Assembly (NCBI RefSeq): GCF_001625215.2 | Contig: NC_030381.2 | Coordinates: 42,530,689-42,594,688 of the forward strand | Length of the DNA stretch: 64,000 bases | Reading direction: 5' to 3' | Source of the DNA: Daucus carota subsp. sativus | Lineage: Eukaryota; Streptophyta; Magnoliopsida; Apiales; Apiaceae | Shown here: positions 54,315-64,000 of the stretch, piece after piece | Layout of the letters: every line of letters starts with the position of its first letter | Position numbering within the stretch: position 1 is the stretch's first letter | Notes under the pieces: model-generated | Databases searched by the model: none | Told to the model about the DNA's origin: nothing | What the model saw: only the letters and a program-made list of their open reading frames with translations | Program-made: the position numbers and the translations under genes

Positions 54315-55203
54315 GGTGGTGTTTGTTTAGAGCTTAAAAGCTTAGCTTCTGGTTTATAAGTTATAAGCACTTATTTGTACTGTTTGTGTAAAAAATAAGA
54401 AACACTTATAAAAAGTTAGGAATGCTAGCTTTTGTTTTAGGACTTCTACTTATTTCCCAAACACTTTAATCACTTGTAAGTCTTAACTTGCTTCTAACTT
54501 CTACTCCACTTTTTTATTTTAAGCAAGAAGCACTTATTTTAAACTCAGCCAAACGGCCCCATAAATTGCATATAAACCACTTATATTTTTATTATTAAAT
54601 GTTAATAACACACAAGTCATTAATAAATCAAAATTACCCGAACAAATATTTTAAACTATCAGCTCATAACAAAATTTAAACACAGCCAAATGGACTCTAC
54701 ATGTGATAAGCTGAATTTTAACTTATTAATGGCCTATGAGTTATTAAAAATGCATCAATAAAAATAAAAGTGATTTACGAGCAATGTTTGTGAGTTTATC
54801 ATTATTTTTTTCTAAACTAAGTCATTGAAAAAACAGCTCAAACTAACTTCTGATTTTAAATTAGTTCATACTCCCTCTGTTTTGAAATATAAGTCGCTTA
54901 ACTTTTTTGCACATATTTTTAAGTCTTTTGACCGCATGCTAAAAATGATTATTTTCAAAATTTTCTTTTTCTGAATAATAATATATGATTGATATTATTA
55001 TTCAGAAAAAGAAATTTTTAAAAACAATGATTTTAAGCATGCAGTCAAACGACTTAAAAATACGTGCAAAAAAATCAAACGACCTATATTTCAAAACGGA
55101 GGGAGTAAAATATTTCTAATTTTAAGTCAACTTGTAACTTATTACACAAATAGAAATTTTTCAGCTTAAAGTCGAAGGGGCTTCTAGCCTAAACAAACAA
55201 GTT
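54315..55203. mobile_element. Inverted-repeat element with nested MITE
   Basis: Left end GGTGTTTGTTTAGAGCTTAA...GCTTCTGG and right end CTTCTAGCCTAAACAAACAA are complementary, a form common among plant hAT- or PIF-like non-autonomous elements. Its left 250 bp (54364-54560) is a direct repeat, about 290 bp apart, of 54075-54270 (TACTGTTTGTGTAAAAA...CACTTATAAAAAGT), so half of a second copy lies upstream. Confidence 0.6.
54871..55105. mobile_element. Near-perfect hairpin MITE (Stowaway-like)
   Basis: CTCCCTCTGTTTTGAAATAT at the left pairs with ATATTTCAAAACGGAGGGAG at the right, flanked by TA (54869-54870, 55106-55107). Complementarity continues to the centre (GCATGCTAAAAATGATTATT against AACAATGATTTTAAGCATGC, and TCTTTTTCTGAATAATAATA against its complement), so the 235 bp form one long hairpin. 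Confidence 0.9.
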
Positions 55204-55736
55204 AAGTCACCGTCACTTCATAAATATAAAATATTAATAACATACTATTTTTGAATTTTATATAATATGTTGCCTCTCTAATTTAACCAACAATTATAAT
55301 CTAATCAGTAATCACGATGGTAGGGCACATTTCAACACGCGCGAGAAAGAAGAGTGGGGATATTCGGTCAAAATGAGTGTGTTGTCAGAAAGAGAGTTTG
55401 ATTAAGATAGAACGTGCACAATTTGAGACACAGATCTGAATCAGCTCAGACACAGACAGACACACACATACTCTCTCTCTCCCTCCCTCTCTCTCTCTCA
55501 GACAGAACACAACTTGCACAAACTTTGTAGCTATAGAAAGAGAAAACCAAGCTTAACCCATTGTTGACTGTCTGTGCTTCCTCTCGCTTAGCTTTTGTAG
55601 GTGTTGATGTTTAAACTTCACTATAAATAAAAAGAGATTGCAGGTTTTGTGTACATATATGTGTAATGTATGACTTTGACACTTGATTATTTCATCATCA
55701 GCCTTACAGTCGTAGAAAGACTTGAGATTTTGTAGC

Positions 55737-55920
55737 ATGGGTAAGTTTTCTTTTTGAATAAATTCTTACTGTAAGTTTGAAAGACCTTAGTTTTTTTCTT
55801 ATCAACTCTTTTATGTCTATCTTTGCTTAGTTAAAGCAACAAAACTCAATGCAAAGTGGAACCTTTAGAAATCACTTTTTCTAAAATTTTCTCCTTTTTT
55901 TGTTTGCAGGAGAAAGATAA
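55737..55920 (+). promoter_or_regulatory. 5' UTR intron and split four-codon uORF of CCCH gene
   Basis: ATGG|GTAAGTTTTC at 55740/55741 is a strong donor and TTTTTTTGTTTGCAG ending at 55909 a strong acceptor, giving a 169-bp leader intron. Splicing joins ATGG to GAGAAAGATAA, which reads Met-Gly-Glu-Arg-stop. The main ATG is 176 bp downstream. Upstream ORFs this short often reduce translation, but no effect can be shown here. Confidence 0.6.
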
Positions 55921-56096
55921 GACATTAAAGGAAAATTTGTTTGGTGGGTGTGATTTTGTGGTAGGATTGTACAAAGTTTAATCTTAACTTTAACCTGTGG
56001 AGAGGTCAAAAGAGACATTAATTTGGTGACCAGGGATTAAAGTTTGAATCTTTGTACTAATTTGTACTTTGTAGTACTAATTGCAAGTTAATTAGT

Positions 56097-58591
56097 ATGG
56101 ATTCTTATGAAGCAACAAGTGTTGTTTATTCAAGAATTAAAGACTTGGATCCTGATAATGCTTCTAAGATCATGGGTCTTATCTTACTTCAAGATCATGG
56201 GGAGAAGGAACTGATAAGATTAGCTTTTGGTCCTGAATCTTTAGTTCACTCTATTGTTGTCAAAGCAAGAATTGATCTTGGCCTATCTTCATCAAACACT
56301 CCTACTTCACCTTCTTCTCCTATGCCTTTCTCTAGGCATAGTTCCTCTCATACTTCAGCATTGTCCCGCCATTTGAATGGTAGAAGTCTACCTTCTCCAT
56401 TGAGTATACCGAACCCGTCTTCTTCGGATTCCTCTTGGACAGCTGCTTCGGATATTTATGCAGATTTGAGCAGTCCTAGTACATGTCTTGATCGTTTTGA
56501 TGTTAAGGGGGTTGGTAATTTAGGAATTGGTTCTTCGTCATTGTCAACTATGAATTCATCAGCACCTCCCTTCTATGGGAATGGGGAGAGAGATTCTGAT
56601 TTAATTGATGAATCTCAACTCCAAGATCAGCTTTCATTCCTCAATGATGGCTATGACCCTGATTTGACCTCCAGTCCAAATGGAAGGGGTTGTAATGGTG
56701 TAACACCGTTTAAGTTGTCCAATGGGGGCCTTAGGAGCTGGGGTGGTGGCGACATAAATAATGGCCTCTCGCACCGTAGAAGCTGCTCAGTTAGTGATGT
56801 TTTCCTTGGTTCTGAAGACCCTTCTGGGGGATTTGGAGTGCAGCCATGTCTATACTATGCAAAAGGCTACTGTAAAAATGGGACAAGTTGTAGGTTCCTT
56901 CATCGAGAGGGCCTTTCGGATTCAGATTCTTCAGTTGGTTCGCCGAGCAAGATGGAGATGATAAAGCAGTGTCATGAGTTTCTAAGATCTGAATCAGCAA
57001 AACAGGAAAGATTGGCTGCAGCTTCCCAGCTCATGGGTGGTTTGAACTTCCCTTACTCTCCTAAATCCATTAATCTACTTCTGCAACAGCAAACTGATAG
57101 CCCAAGGTTGAACCTATTAGGTTCTTTCTTAAAATTATGGTAAACATGATTTTATTGGTTACTTATGTTGATTTGGTCTTATAGGGCGGCTGCAGCAGCC
57201 TTGATGTTGGGTGAGGAAATAAACAACTTTGCCAGATCTCCTCGACTGGACAGGAGTGAAGTTGCGATGGATGGAATGGTGAATCCAGTATCAAGGCAGA
57301 TTTACCTGACTTTTCCTGCAGATAGTACTTTTAAAGAAGAGGATGTGTCTAATTACTTCAGGTATGCTTTTTTAAATTTGATAGTGGTGTTTTTCCTACA
57401 GTGTTATATACTTAGAATTGTTTCTGACTAGCATAATGCTGAATCTTCAATCTTGCAGTATATTTGGGCCTGTGCAAGATGTGAGGATTCCATACCAGCA
57501 GAAGCGCATGTTTGGCTTTGTCACCTTTGTTTATTCGGATACTGTGAAACTAATTCTGGCTAAAGGGAATCCTCACTTTGTCTGTGATGCTCGGGTACTT
57601 GTTAAACCATATAGGGAGAAGGGAAAATTCCCGGATAAATACAGGTTCTTACTCCCTCTCTATCTCTCTATAACTCTATTTATCCACACATATATAAATG
57701 TATATTTATATTTGTGGCATTAATTTTGACATCTATATGCTATAATGCTAATGTGCTTTTTATCAATTCCAGGAAGCAACACATGGAACTGGGGGAATTT
57801 TCTGCATGTGGAAGCCCTACAAGTTTAGACATAAGAGATCCTTTTGATCTTCAGCTTGGTGAGTATTTTATTTAGTCTTGATAGTTTAATTGTTCATAGA
57901 CATTAAATGTATAGGTAATAGTTAGATTATTTTTCAATCAATCAGGGGCAAGAATGCTATACAATAGTCAGGACATGCTACAGAGGAAAAAGTTGGCAGA
58001 GCAAGCTGACTTGCAACAAGCCATTGAGCTGCAAAATCGGAGGTTGATGAGTCTCAAGCTTCTTGATGCTAAGAGGAGTTATCACCACCGCGCCTTCTCT
58101 ACTGGAGCAGTAGATATATCTTCTACCTTTTTGCCAAATCACTGTAGGAGGAGTTCCGTACTTTCTTCTTCAGATTGCAGCAGTCCAGAATTTCCTGAAG
58201 GTATTGTCCTAAATGATACATATTCATCCCTTCAAGTTGATCACTGTTTTGCCATTTTGACTATCAGCTGAAGATAAATATCTTGACTATCAGCTGAAGA
58301 TAAATATCTTGACTATCAGCTGAAGATAAATTTGCTAAAACTGATTTGTGTTTGTAAATGTTTTGATTTCTGTAAGAAAATCATTCAGCTCTCAACATCA
58401 GCCACCAGCAGACAACAAATATACATGAGAAAGTGAAAGATTTTTCACGTCTAAGTGACCAAAATTGCAATGTGAGAGCAATTCCTGACAATGACGAAAC
58501 AAGTGCTTTACTAGAATGGTAATAACTTTTCATGCCAATACATAGCTGTCGCCTAATTATAATGAAGGACCCAACCCCCCCCCCCCCCTCC

Positions 58592-58622
<31 letters not shown>

Positions 58623-59228
58623 AAAACACAATATTTGTTGTCTGGTATCTTTTATAACTATATTCCAATTCCCTTCCTCTGAAATTAATTTCTATTTTTC
58701 AGCTTAGACAACCATCTATCCGACAATCTGTTTTCATCTCCGAAAGCTGCAAGTGGATCCATACCTGTTTTCTCCACAGATACAACCATTGAGGACAACA
58801 GAAATTGGACAGCTTTTTCAGCCCGGTCTTCCACCAACAATTTGATGGCTTCATCGCTACTTCCTGCTACATCAGCCCTTGACAGTGCTTCACTCAAGTC
58901 ATACTACTTTCAAGGTCCCAGGTACTTGTTGCTCCATGCATATGCTTCCTTCTTAATTGTCTGCATGAAGACTGGATTAGTTCTTGTCTTCAGATAAATA
59001 TAGATATTTGTTGTGGAGAATGGAGCCTAAAAACATATTACAAACTTTTATGTCATCCTCTTTTGTTCATTTAGTTTAAAACTTATTACCAAAGCTTTAT
59101 AATCATAATTTTCACATATTGCCCCCGGCCCCTAAAACTAGTGGTATGAAATACTTTCCATAATTGTTATAATCGATTAGTTACCAATGAACAGGCTTGC
59201 CTCAAATCATGGAGCCCCTGAAATGTAG
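56097..59228 (+). CDS. CCCH zinc-finger protein with RRM domain
   Basis: Putative RNA-binding protein of the plant CCCH family that pairs a single CCCH finger with an RRM (C3H22/46/53 type). Eight exons in frame: 56097-57106, 57185-57361, 57459-57644, 57773-57858, 57946-58200, 58389-58518, 58703-58921 and 59195-59228; 698 residues. In order: an N-terminal helical region ([20 protein letters not shown]), a Ser-rich linker, the CCCH finger ([19 protein letters not shown], about residue 256), [20 protein letters not shown], an RRM split over exons 2-3 ([20 protein letters not shown] and [18 protein letters not shown], the RNP-2 and RNP-1 regions), a [14 protein letters not shown] motif, a coiled region ([20 protein letters not shown]) and a low-complexity tail ending APEM. 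The start is the first ATG after the leader intron apart from the tiny uORF. Confidence 0.93.
58259..58331. repeat. 26-bp tandem repeat in CCCH intron
   Basis: GACTATCAGCTGAAGATAAA plus TATCTT occurs twice in full at 58259 and 58285 and a third time in part at 58311. The copies are identical. The block contains CAGCTG palindromes and no frame constraint. Confidence 0.95.
58575..58626. repeat. Poly-C then poly-A run in CCCH intron
   Basis: About 38 C residues with a single T interruption are followed directly by 14 A residues, in the 184-bp intron between exons 58389-58518 and 58703-58921. Long C homopolymers are rare in plant DNA and error-prone, so the exact length should not be trusted. 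Confidence 0.9.
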
Positions 59229-60291
59229 ACGCCTTCATCTACTTTTACCTTCTTTAGCTTAGGTGAGCACTCTAGTTACCGCAACTTTGTGTATCAGTTA
59301 TATTATTTTCCTTCATGTGGTCAATTAATCTGTTTTTGGTGCTATTTTACTACTTCTGCAGGAAGAAGACTAACAAGTATAAAGAAAACTGAAAACCTCC
59401 ATATAAGATCTATAGAGAATTTTTCACCACTACAAGCAGGAAGCCAACAATTACATACAAACAATATATACATCATAGTCAGAAGAAGTAAAGGAAGCCG
59501 AATAGGCCACATTTTATTCTACTGCAGTGTAGAGTAGGTAACTCTTTAATATTTTCTTTTTTACATCTGTAAAGTCAGGAGATACTCTACATTTACCGTA
59601 TAGCAGAGGCAGCAGTAAAAATCCAGAACAGTGAATGGTTGTGTAACTACAATGCTGATTTAGAACTCAGAACTCAGAAGGGTAACTTGGAGACTTGGTT
59701 TAGATTCTCAAGGGAAAGACAGGTTAAAAGGGTACATAAAGAAGGCAGCTCAGACCTCAGTGCAGTAGTTTTTAAGTGACTTTACCAGACAAAATCTACC
59801 ATATATAGTAAAACAATGTGATTGTCCGTTTATTGTAATTGTTGTACTCTGAAAATTTAATCTTCTTGTAAGAATCAGAGGACATGCGAGTCTGATATAA
59901 TGAATATGTTTGTTTTAGTCAGCTATACTAGATATACCGGATATGTTTGTTTGGATATGTTTGTTTCGATCTTTGAAATGAAATGTTCCTTTTACGTTTA
60001 ATTTGGTGTGAATGTATGAAGTTTTCTCAAGTGCATGCTAAAAGTTTGAAATACTAACAAAAAATAAAAAGTCAGAGTCAGGGAAATCATGAAGTGGACA
60101 GAAAAGCTATAAAAATGGAACACAAAACCCCGTTTTGTTGTCGCACATCCCGGATGGTAACATTGAAACATTCCAACATTTCACACAAAAAGCTCATCAC
60201 CTGCCTGACTAGTGACTAGTTGCATTAGAAGCTCATGCATCAGCTTCACAATCTCTTGAATTTCTAAACCTTGGAATTTAGGTTTGTCAAG
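59229..60291. other. Spacer between CCCH gene and Ca2+-ATPase
   Basis: The first few hundred bases are probably the CCCH 3' UTR, possibly with an intron (an acceptor-like TTCTGCAG at about 59354-59361). The remainder holds the Ca2+-ATPase promoter. A short repeat TATGTTTGTTTNGAT occurs at about 59942-59968. Nothing else is seen. Confidence 0.5.
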
Positions 60292-61730
60292 ATGAAACCG
60301 GTAACAATGGAAGAGTATATGGAGTATTATTTGAAGAAGAACTTCGAGGTTGAGGCGAAAAATACCTCTGAAGAGGCTTTGAAAAAATGGAGAGATGCTG
60401 TCTGGTTGGTCAAGAATCCTCGCCGGAGATTTCGCATGGTTGCCGATCTCGACAAACGTGCCGAGGCCGACCGCAAGCGTCAAGATATCCAGGTAAGTTA
60501 TCATGATTCTTGTAAATGTAGGTTGATTTGATCATGCAAGGTTTGTTTAATTTATTATGCAGACAACCTAGAGGTTACTTTGTTACTGTCTTTTTTGTTT
60601 CGAGAACAACTAAAATACTAATGCTTTAAATTATTGGATTTTAAAAAAAATTAAGAATGTTGAAATTGAGTTAGATAATATGTTATGCTGAGAATTGGGA
60701 TACAAAATCGAAAAATATACAAAATCAGTGTCGTAAAAAACGTTAACCGGGACTGATCCGTAGGGTGGGGAAAGGCTACAGCCTTGAGGGACAAGTGCAT
60801 TGAAGGAGAAAAAAACGAAGTAAGAAAAAGAAGAGGGGCCTAGTTCCCTGTTAAATGTGTATTACAACACATGAGATAAATCTAAGAGTACAGACAGTGA
60901 CACTGTTGTACATACAAGGGGATGGCCATGGGGAGTCCTAAAAGCCTGGAGAAAATATTTTACCTCATACCAAAATATCATTTTCATTTTTTATCAACAC
61001 AATATTTCATTTTTTAAAAAATAAAATAAATTAAAAGAACAATAAGTTCTTATATAAGATATCTACATGGGTACATTACTAGAATCAGTTATAGCTCAAA
61101 CTTAAAAATGGTAAAATGAAGAAGAAGTTACAAGTCAACATGCAATGTTATTTAACTGTCCTCATTATGAAACTCAATCACAAATTGTCGGTTTAGAGTT
61201 TTTGCACTTCATTGCAATTGCACATTTACTGCAATCTCTTTGAAGTTACATTTCATACTTAGCAAAGATAAAATTTAATAAATTTAATATTGTATAATTG
61301 TAAAAAATAAAGGGTAATTGTGTATACCATAACAAATAACACAAACATCAATTCTTTAATACAAAAAGGTTAATTCCTTTTAACAGAATATGCATACTGT
61401 GTCAGTCTTTTGCAATTGGAAATTTCACTGTCAGCAAACATAGAAGTGTCTTTGTTTTCAGATAGAACAGTTTTGTTGTGTCTCTATCCTTTCACTTTTT
61501 TTAAGGAATCACCTCCACAAATCTTTTCTTGTTTTTTCTTCACCATGTAGTACTATTTGTCATATTATTCACAGACTTCTACGCATATAACATCAAATTT
61601 GTAACCACCAAATAAGCATCATTGAAAAGTTGTTTTTTTTTCTATGTGATATCATTTTTCCATAGATTGCTTTTGGCTCTGCATAAACTTTCATGGATGT
61701 TCTCAGTCACAATGTACTAATTTCTGCTTC

Positions 61731-61765
<35 letters not shown>

Positions 61766-63920
61766 TTGATGTTTTTTTCAATCTTTTGTATAAATTCTAT
61801 TGCTCTAAACATTTCTTGTTTTCAGGAAAAAATCAGAATAGCTTTGTATGTGCAAAAGGCAGCATTACAATTCATTGATGGTATGGTTTACATTGACTGT
61901 CCTGCAGATTATCATATATTCATTGAAATGCAGAAATTTTCTCTACATTTACATTCTTCTGGTTAATGCAGCTGTTAGGATCAAATCAGATTACAAGCTT
62001 TCTGATAAAGTTAGAGATGCTGGATTTGGCATTGAACCGGAAGAGCTTCAAAGCATAAACAGGTCTCGTGATGCCAAGTGTTTGGATGCTCATGGAGGTG
62101 TAAAGGGATTTGCGTTAAAACTCAAAGTGTCACTCAAGGAAGGAGTAATGTCAAGCAATGTACCTCTAATACAAGATATTTATGGCTATAATCGCGTTAC
62201 TGAGAAGCCTATGAAGCCATTTTGGATGTTTGTATGGGAAGCACTTCAAGATATGACACTTATAATTCTGATGGTATGTGCTGTTGTTTCTGTCGGTGTT
62301 GGAATTGCAACAGAAGGGTGGCCTAAAGGTATGTATGATGGTGTTGGAATTATATTATGTATAATCTTGGTTGTGGTGGTAACTGCGGTTAGTGACTACA
62401 AACAGTCCTTACAATTTAAGGACTTGGATAGGGAGAAAAGGAATATTATGATTCAGGTAACAAGGGATGGAAGCAGACAAAGTGTGTCAATCTATGATAT
62501 AGTAGTTGGTGACATTGTTCATTTGTCTATTGGAGATCAAGTTCCTGCAGATGGGCTTTTCATATCTGGTTATAGCATTACAGTTGATGAATCCAGCTTA
62601 TCTGGGGAGAGTGAGCCTGTGAATGTGAATGCGAAAAACCCTTTCCTCTTGTCAGGGACTAAAGTGCAAGATGGTTCTGGGAAAATGCTCGTGACTTCTG
62701 TTGGAATGATGACTGAATGGGGAAGATTGATGCTGACTTTAAGTGAAGGAGGAGATGATGAGACTCCATTGCAAGTTAAACTTAATGGCGTAGCTACAAT
62801 TATAGGAAAGATTGGGCTGGCTTTTGCAGTAATGACATTCGTGGTTATGACAGCAAGGTTTGTCATTGTGAAAGCAGTTCATCATGATATATCCAAATGG
62901 TCTATGGCTGATGCTTTGAATCTTTTAAATTTCTTCGCGATTGCAGTGACCATACTTGTGGTAGCAGTTCCAGAAGGCTTACCACTAGCAGTGACGCTAA
63001 GTTTAGCCTTTGCAATGAAGAAATTGATGAATGATAGGGCGCTTGTTAGGCATCTCTCTGCATGTGAGACAATGGGTTCTGCTAACTGCATTTGTACCGA
63101 CAAAACTGGAACCTTGACCACAAATCATATGGAAGTTACTAAAATTTGGATATGTGATGAAGCCAAGGATATAGGTAGTGCAGACAATACTGGAAATGTA
63201 TTAGAGTCTTCAATATCTGAAAACGCTTTGAGTACCCTTTTGCATTCTATATTTCATAATACTAATGCTGAGGTTGTGAAAGATAAAGATGGCAAGACTA
63301 ACATTATGGGTTCCCCTACAGAATCAGCTTTGTTAGAGTTTGCATTACTTTTCCAAGGCGATTACATGGCACAGAGCAAAAAAGCTCAGATCATGAAAGT
63401 TGAGCCTTTCAATTCCATCAAGAAAAAGATGTCTGTTGTTGTTGCTCTTCCAGGTGGCGGGCATCGAGCATTCTGTAAAGGGGCATCTGAAATAATTTTA
63501 GGAATGTGTGATAAGATTATTAGTAAAAATGGTGAATCCGTGCCCTTATCTGAAGAGCAGAGAAAGAACATCACAACTGTGATCAACGGTTTTGCTTCTG
63601 AAGCTCTCAGAACTCTTTGTTTAGCTTTCCAGGACATGGATACTTCAAAGTCCAATGCAGACAGTATTCCTGAAGATAGCTATACTTTCATTGCAGTTGT
63701 TGGAATTAAAGATCCAGTTCGCCCAGGGGTAAGGGAAGCTGTGAAAACTTGTTTACGTGCTGGAGTGAAGGTTCGGATGGTCACCGGTGACAACATTCAT
63801 ACTGCCAAGGCCATAGCTAGAGAATGCGGCATTTTGACGGATGATGGTGTGGCCATAGAAGGACCAAATTTTCGCGATAAAAGTGCAGAGGAGTTGCAGG
63901 ACATTATACCTAAATTACAG
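60292..63920 (+). CDS. Autoinhibited Ca2+-ATPase (P2B type), 3' end outside window
   Basis: ATP-driven Ca2+ efflux pump of the ACA family, closest in style to ACA1/2/7, which act at the ER or plastid/plasma membranes and are regulated by calmodulin binding to the N-terminus. Visible exons: 60292-60492, 61826-61880 and the large 61972-63920; 735 residues of an expected total near 1,000. The N-terminus has the basic-hydrophobic calmodulin/autoinhibitory stretch WRDAVWLVKNPRRRFRMVAD. Pump hallmarks follow: DESSLSGESEPV, the transmembrane Ca2+-site helix VAVPEGLPLAV, phosphorylation site CTDKTGTLTTN, CKGASEIILGMC and the hinge VRMVTGDNIHTAKAIA. The last visible exon ends at a CAG|GTTCG donor. ATG 60292 is the first in frame; ATG 60307 (MEEYMEYY) or 60319 fits the usual ACA start (MESYLNENF type) better and may be the real one. 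Confidence 0.95.
61733..61762. repeat. CA microsatellite in Ca2+-ATPase intron 1
   Basis: A perfect (CA)15 tract about 60 bp before the acceptor of exon 2. Confidence 0.95.
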
Positions 63921-64000
63921 GTTCGAAAATAAAATTTAGTATTACAGTTTTCAGGTTCTAGTTCAAATAAATATTCCTACCTTCTCAGTAACAAACTCTG

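Larger units (their letters stand above)
53307..56096. other. Spacer between MADS and CCCH genes
   Basis: AT-rich and dominated by inverted- and direct-repeat elements (listed separately), plus a diverged MITE at about 53866-54052 (GTTTGACTTTTTACACGTAT against TACATGTAAAAAGTCAAACG). A 34-bp stretch ATTGACTTTCAAATTTCTTG... is duplicated at 53767 and 53818. The last 700 bp are the CCCH gene promoter and 5' UTR with a CT-rich tract (about 55470-55500). Confidence 0.6.

Noticed and set aside
61693..61966. Alternative upstream frames joined to the Ca2+-ATPase large exon
   Set aside because: They read through a CA microsatellite and intron sequence; the GT-AG exons at 60292-60492 and 61826-61880 restore the conserved calmodulin-binding N-terminus.

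Overview
This is a window of eukaryotic nuclear DNA from a flowering plant. The genes are split by many GT-AG introns, the intergenic DNA is AT-rich and full of small inverted-repeat transposons, and every recognisable protein belongs to a plant family (AGL15-type MADS box, SEUSS-like, autoinhibited Ca2+-ATPase, plant-type MuDR transposase). The many Stowaway-like MITEs would fit an asterid such as Apiaceae, but that is only a guess; no species is established.

Layout. Positions 38-12394 (minus) hold an alpha-N-acetylglucosaminidase (NAGLU) gene with 18 visible exons; its 3' end lies beyond the left edge. About 1 kb away and head to head is NAA10, an intronless N-terminal acetyltransferase (13442-13981, plus). 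A repeat-containing spacer of about 6 kb follows, then a choline-transporter-like (CTL/SLC44) membrane protein (20246-23081, minus). Next is a tandem array of serine carboxypeptidase-like genes on the minus strand: a broken first-exon relic (about 24.4 kb) and two complete 8-exon genes (25259-27591 and 28648-31271). From 33660 to 41178 there is one 7.5-kb Mutator-like element with terminal inverted repeats, a near-perfect 8-bp target duplication and a decayed MuDR transposase. The stretch 41.2-48.4 kb is a patchwork: a CACTA-type end, several MITEs, a stray copy of one MADS exon, and two unrelated gene fragments fused back to back (an unrecognised one and a SEUSS-like one). The parent of the stray exon, an AGL15-like MADS gene, occupies 48436-53306 (plus) and has a tandemly duplicated 3' exon block. 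A CCCH zinc-finger/RRM gene (56097-59228, plus) and the 5' two-thirds of an autoinhibited Ca2+-ATPase (60292 to beyond 63920, plus) complete the window.

The genes do not form a pathway. They look like an ordinary ancestral gene neighbourhood: from memory, Arabidopsis chromosome 5 carries NAGLU/CYL1, a CTL gene, NAA10 and AGL15 close together, so part of this order seems conserved between distant eudicots, here expanded by transposons and an SCPL array. Exon coordinates were worked out by hand from splice-site consensus and reading-frame continuity, and protein identities come from recognition of family motifs; no database search was run.
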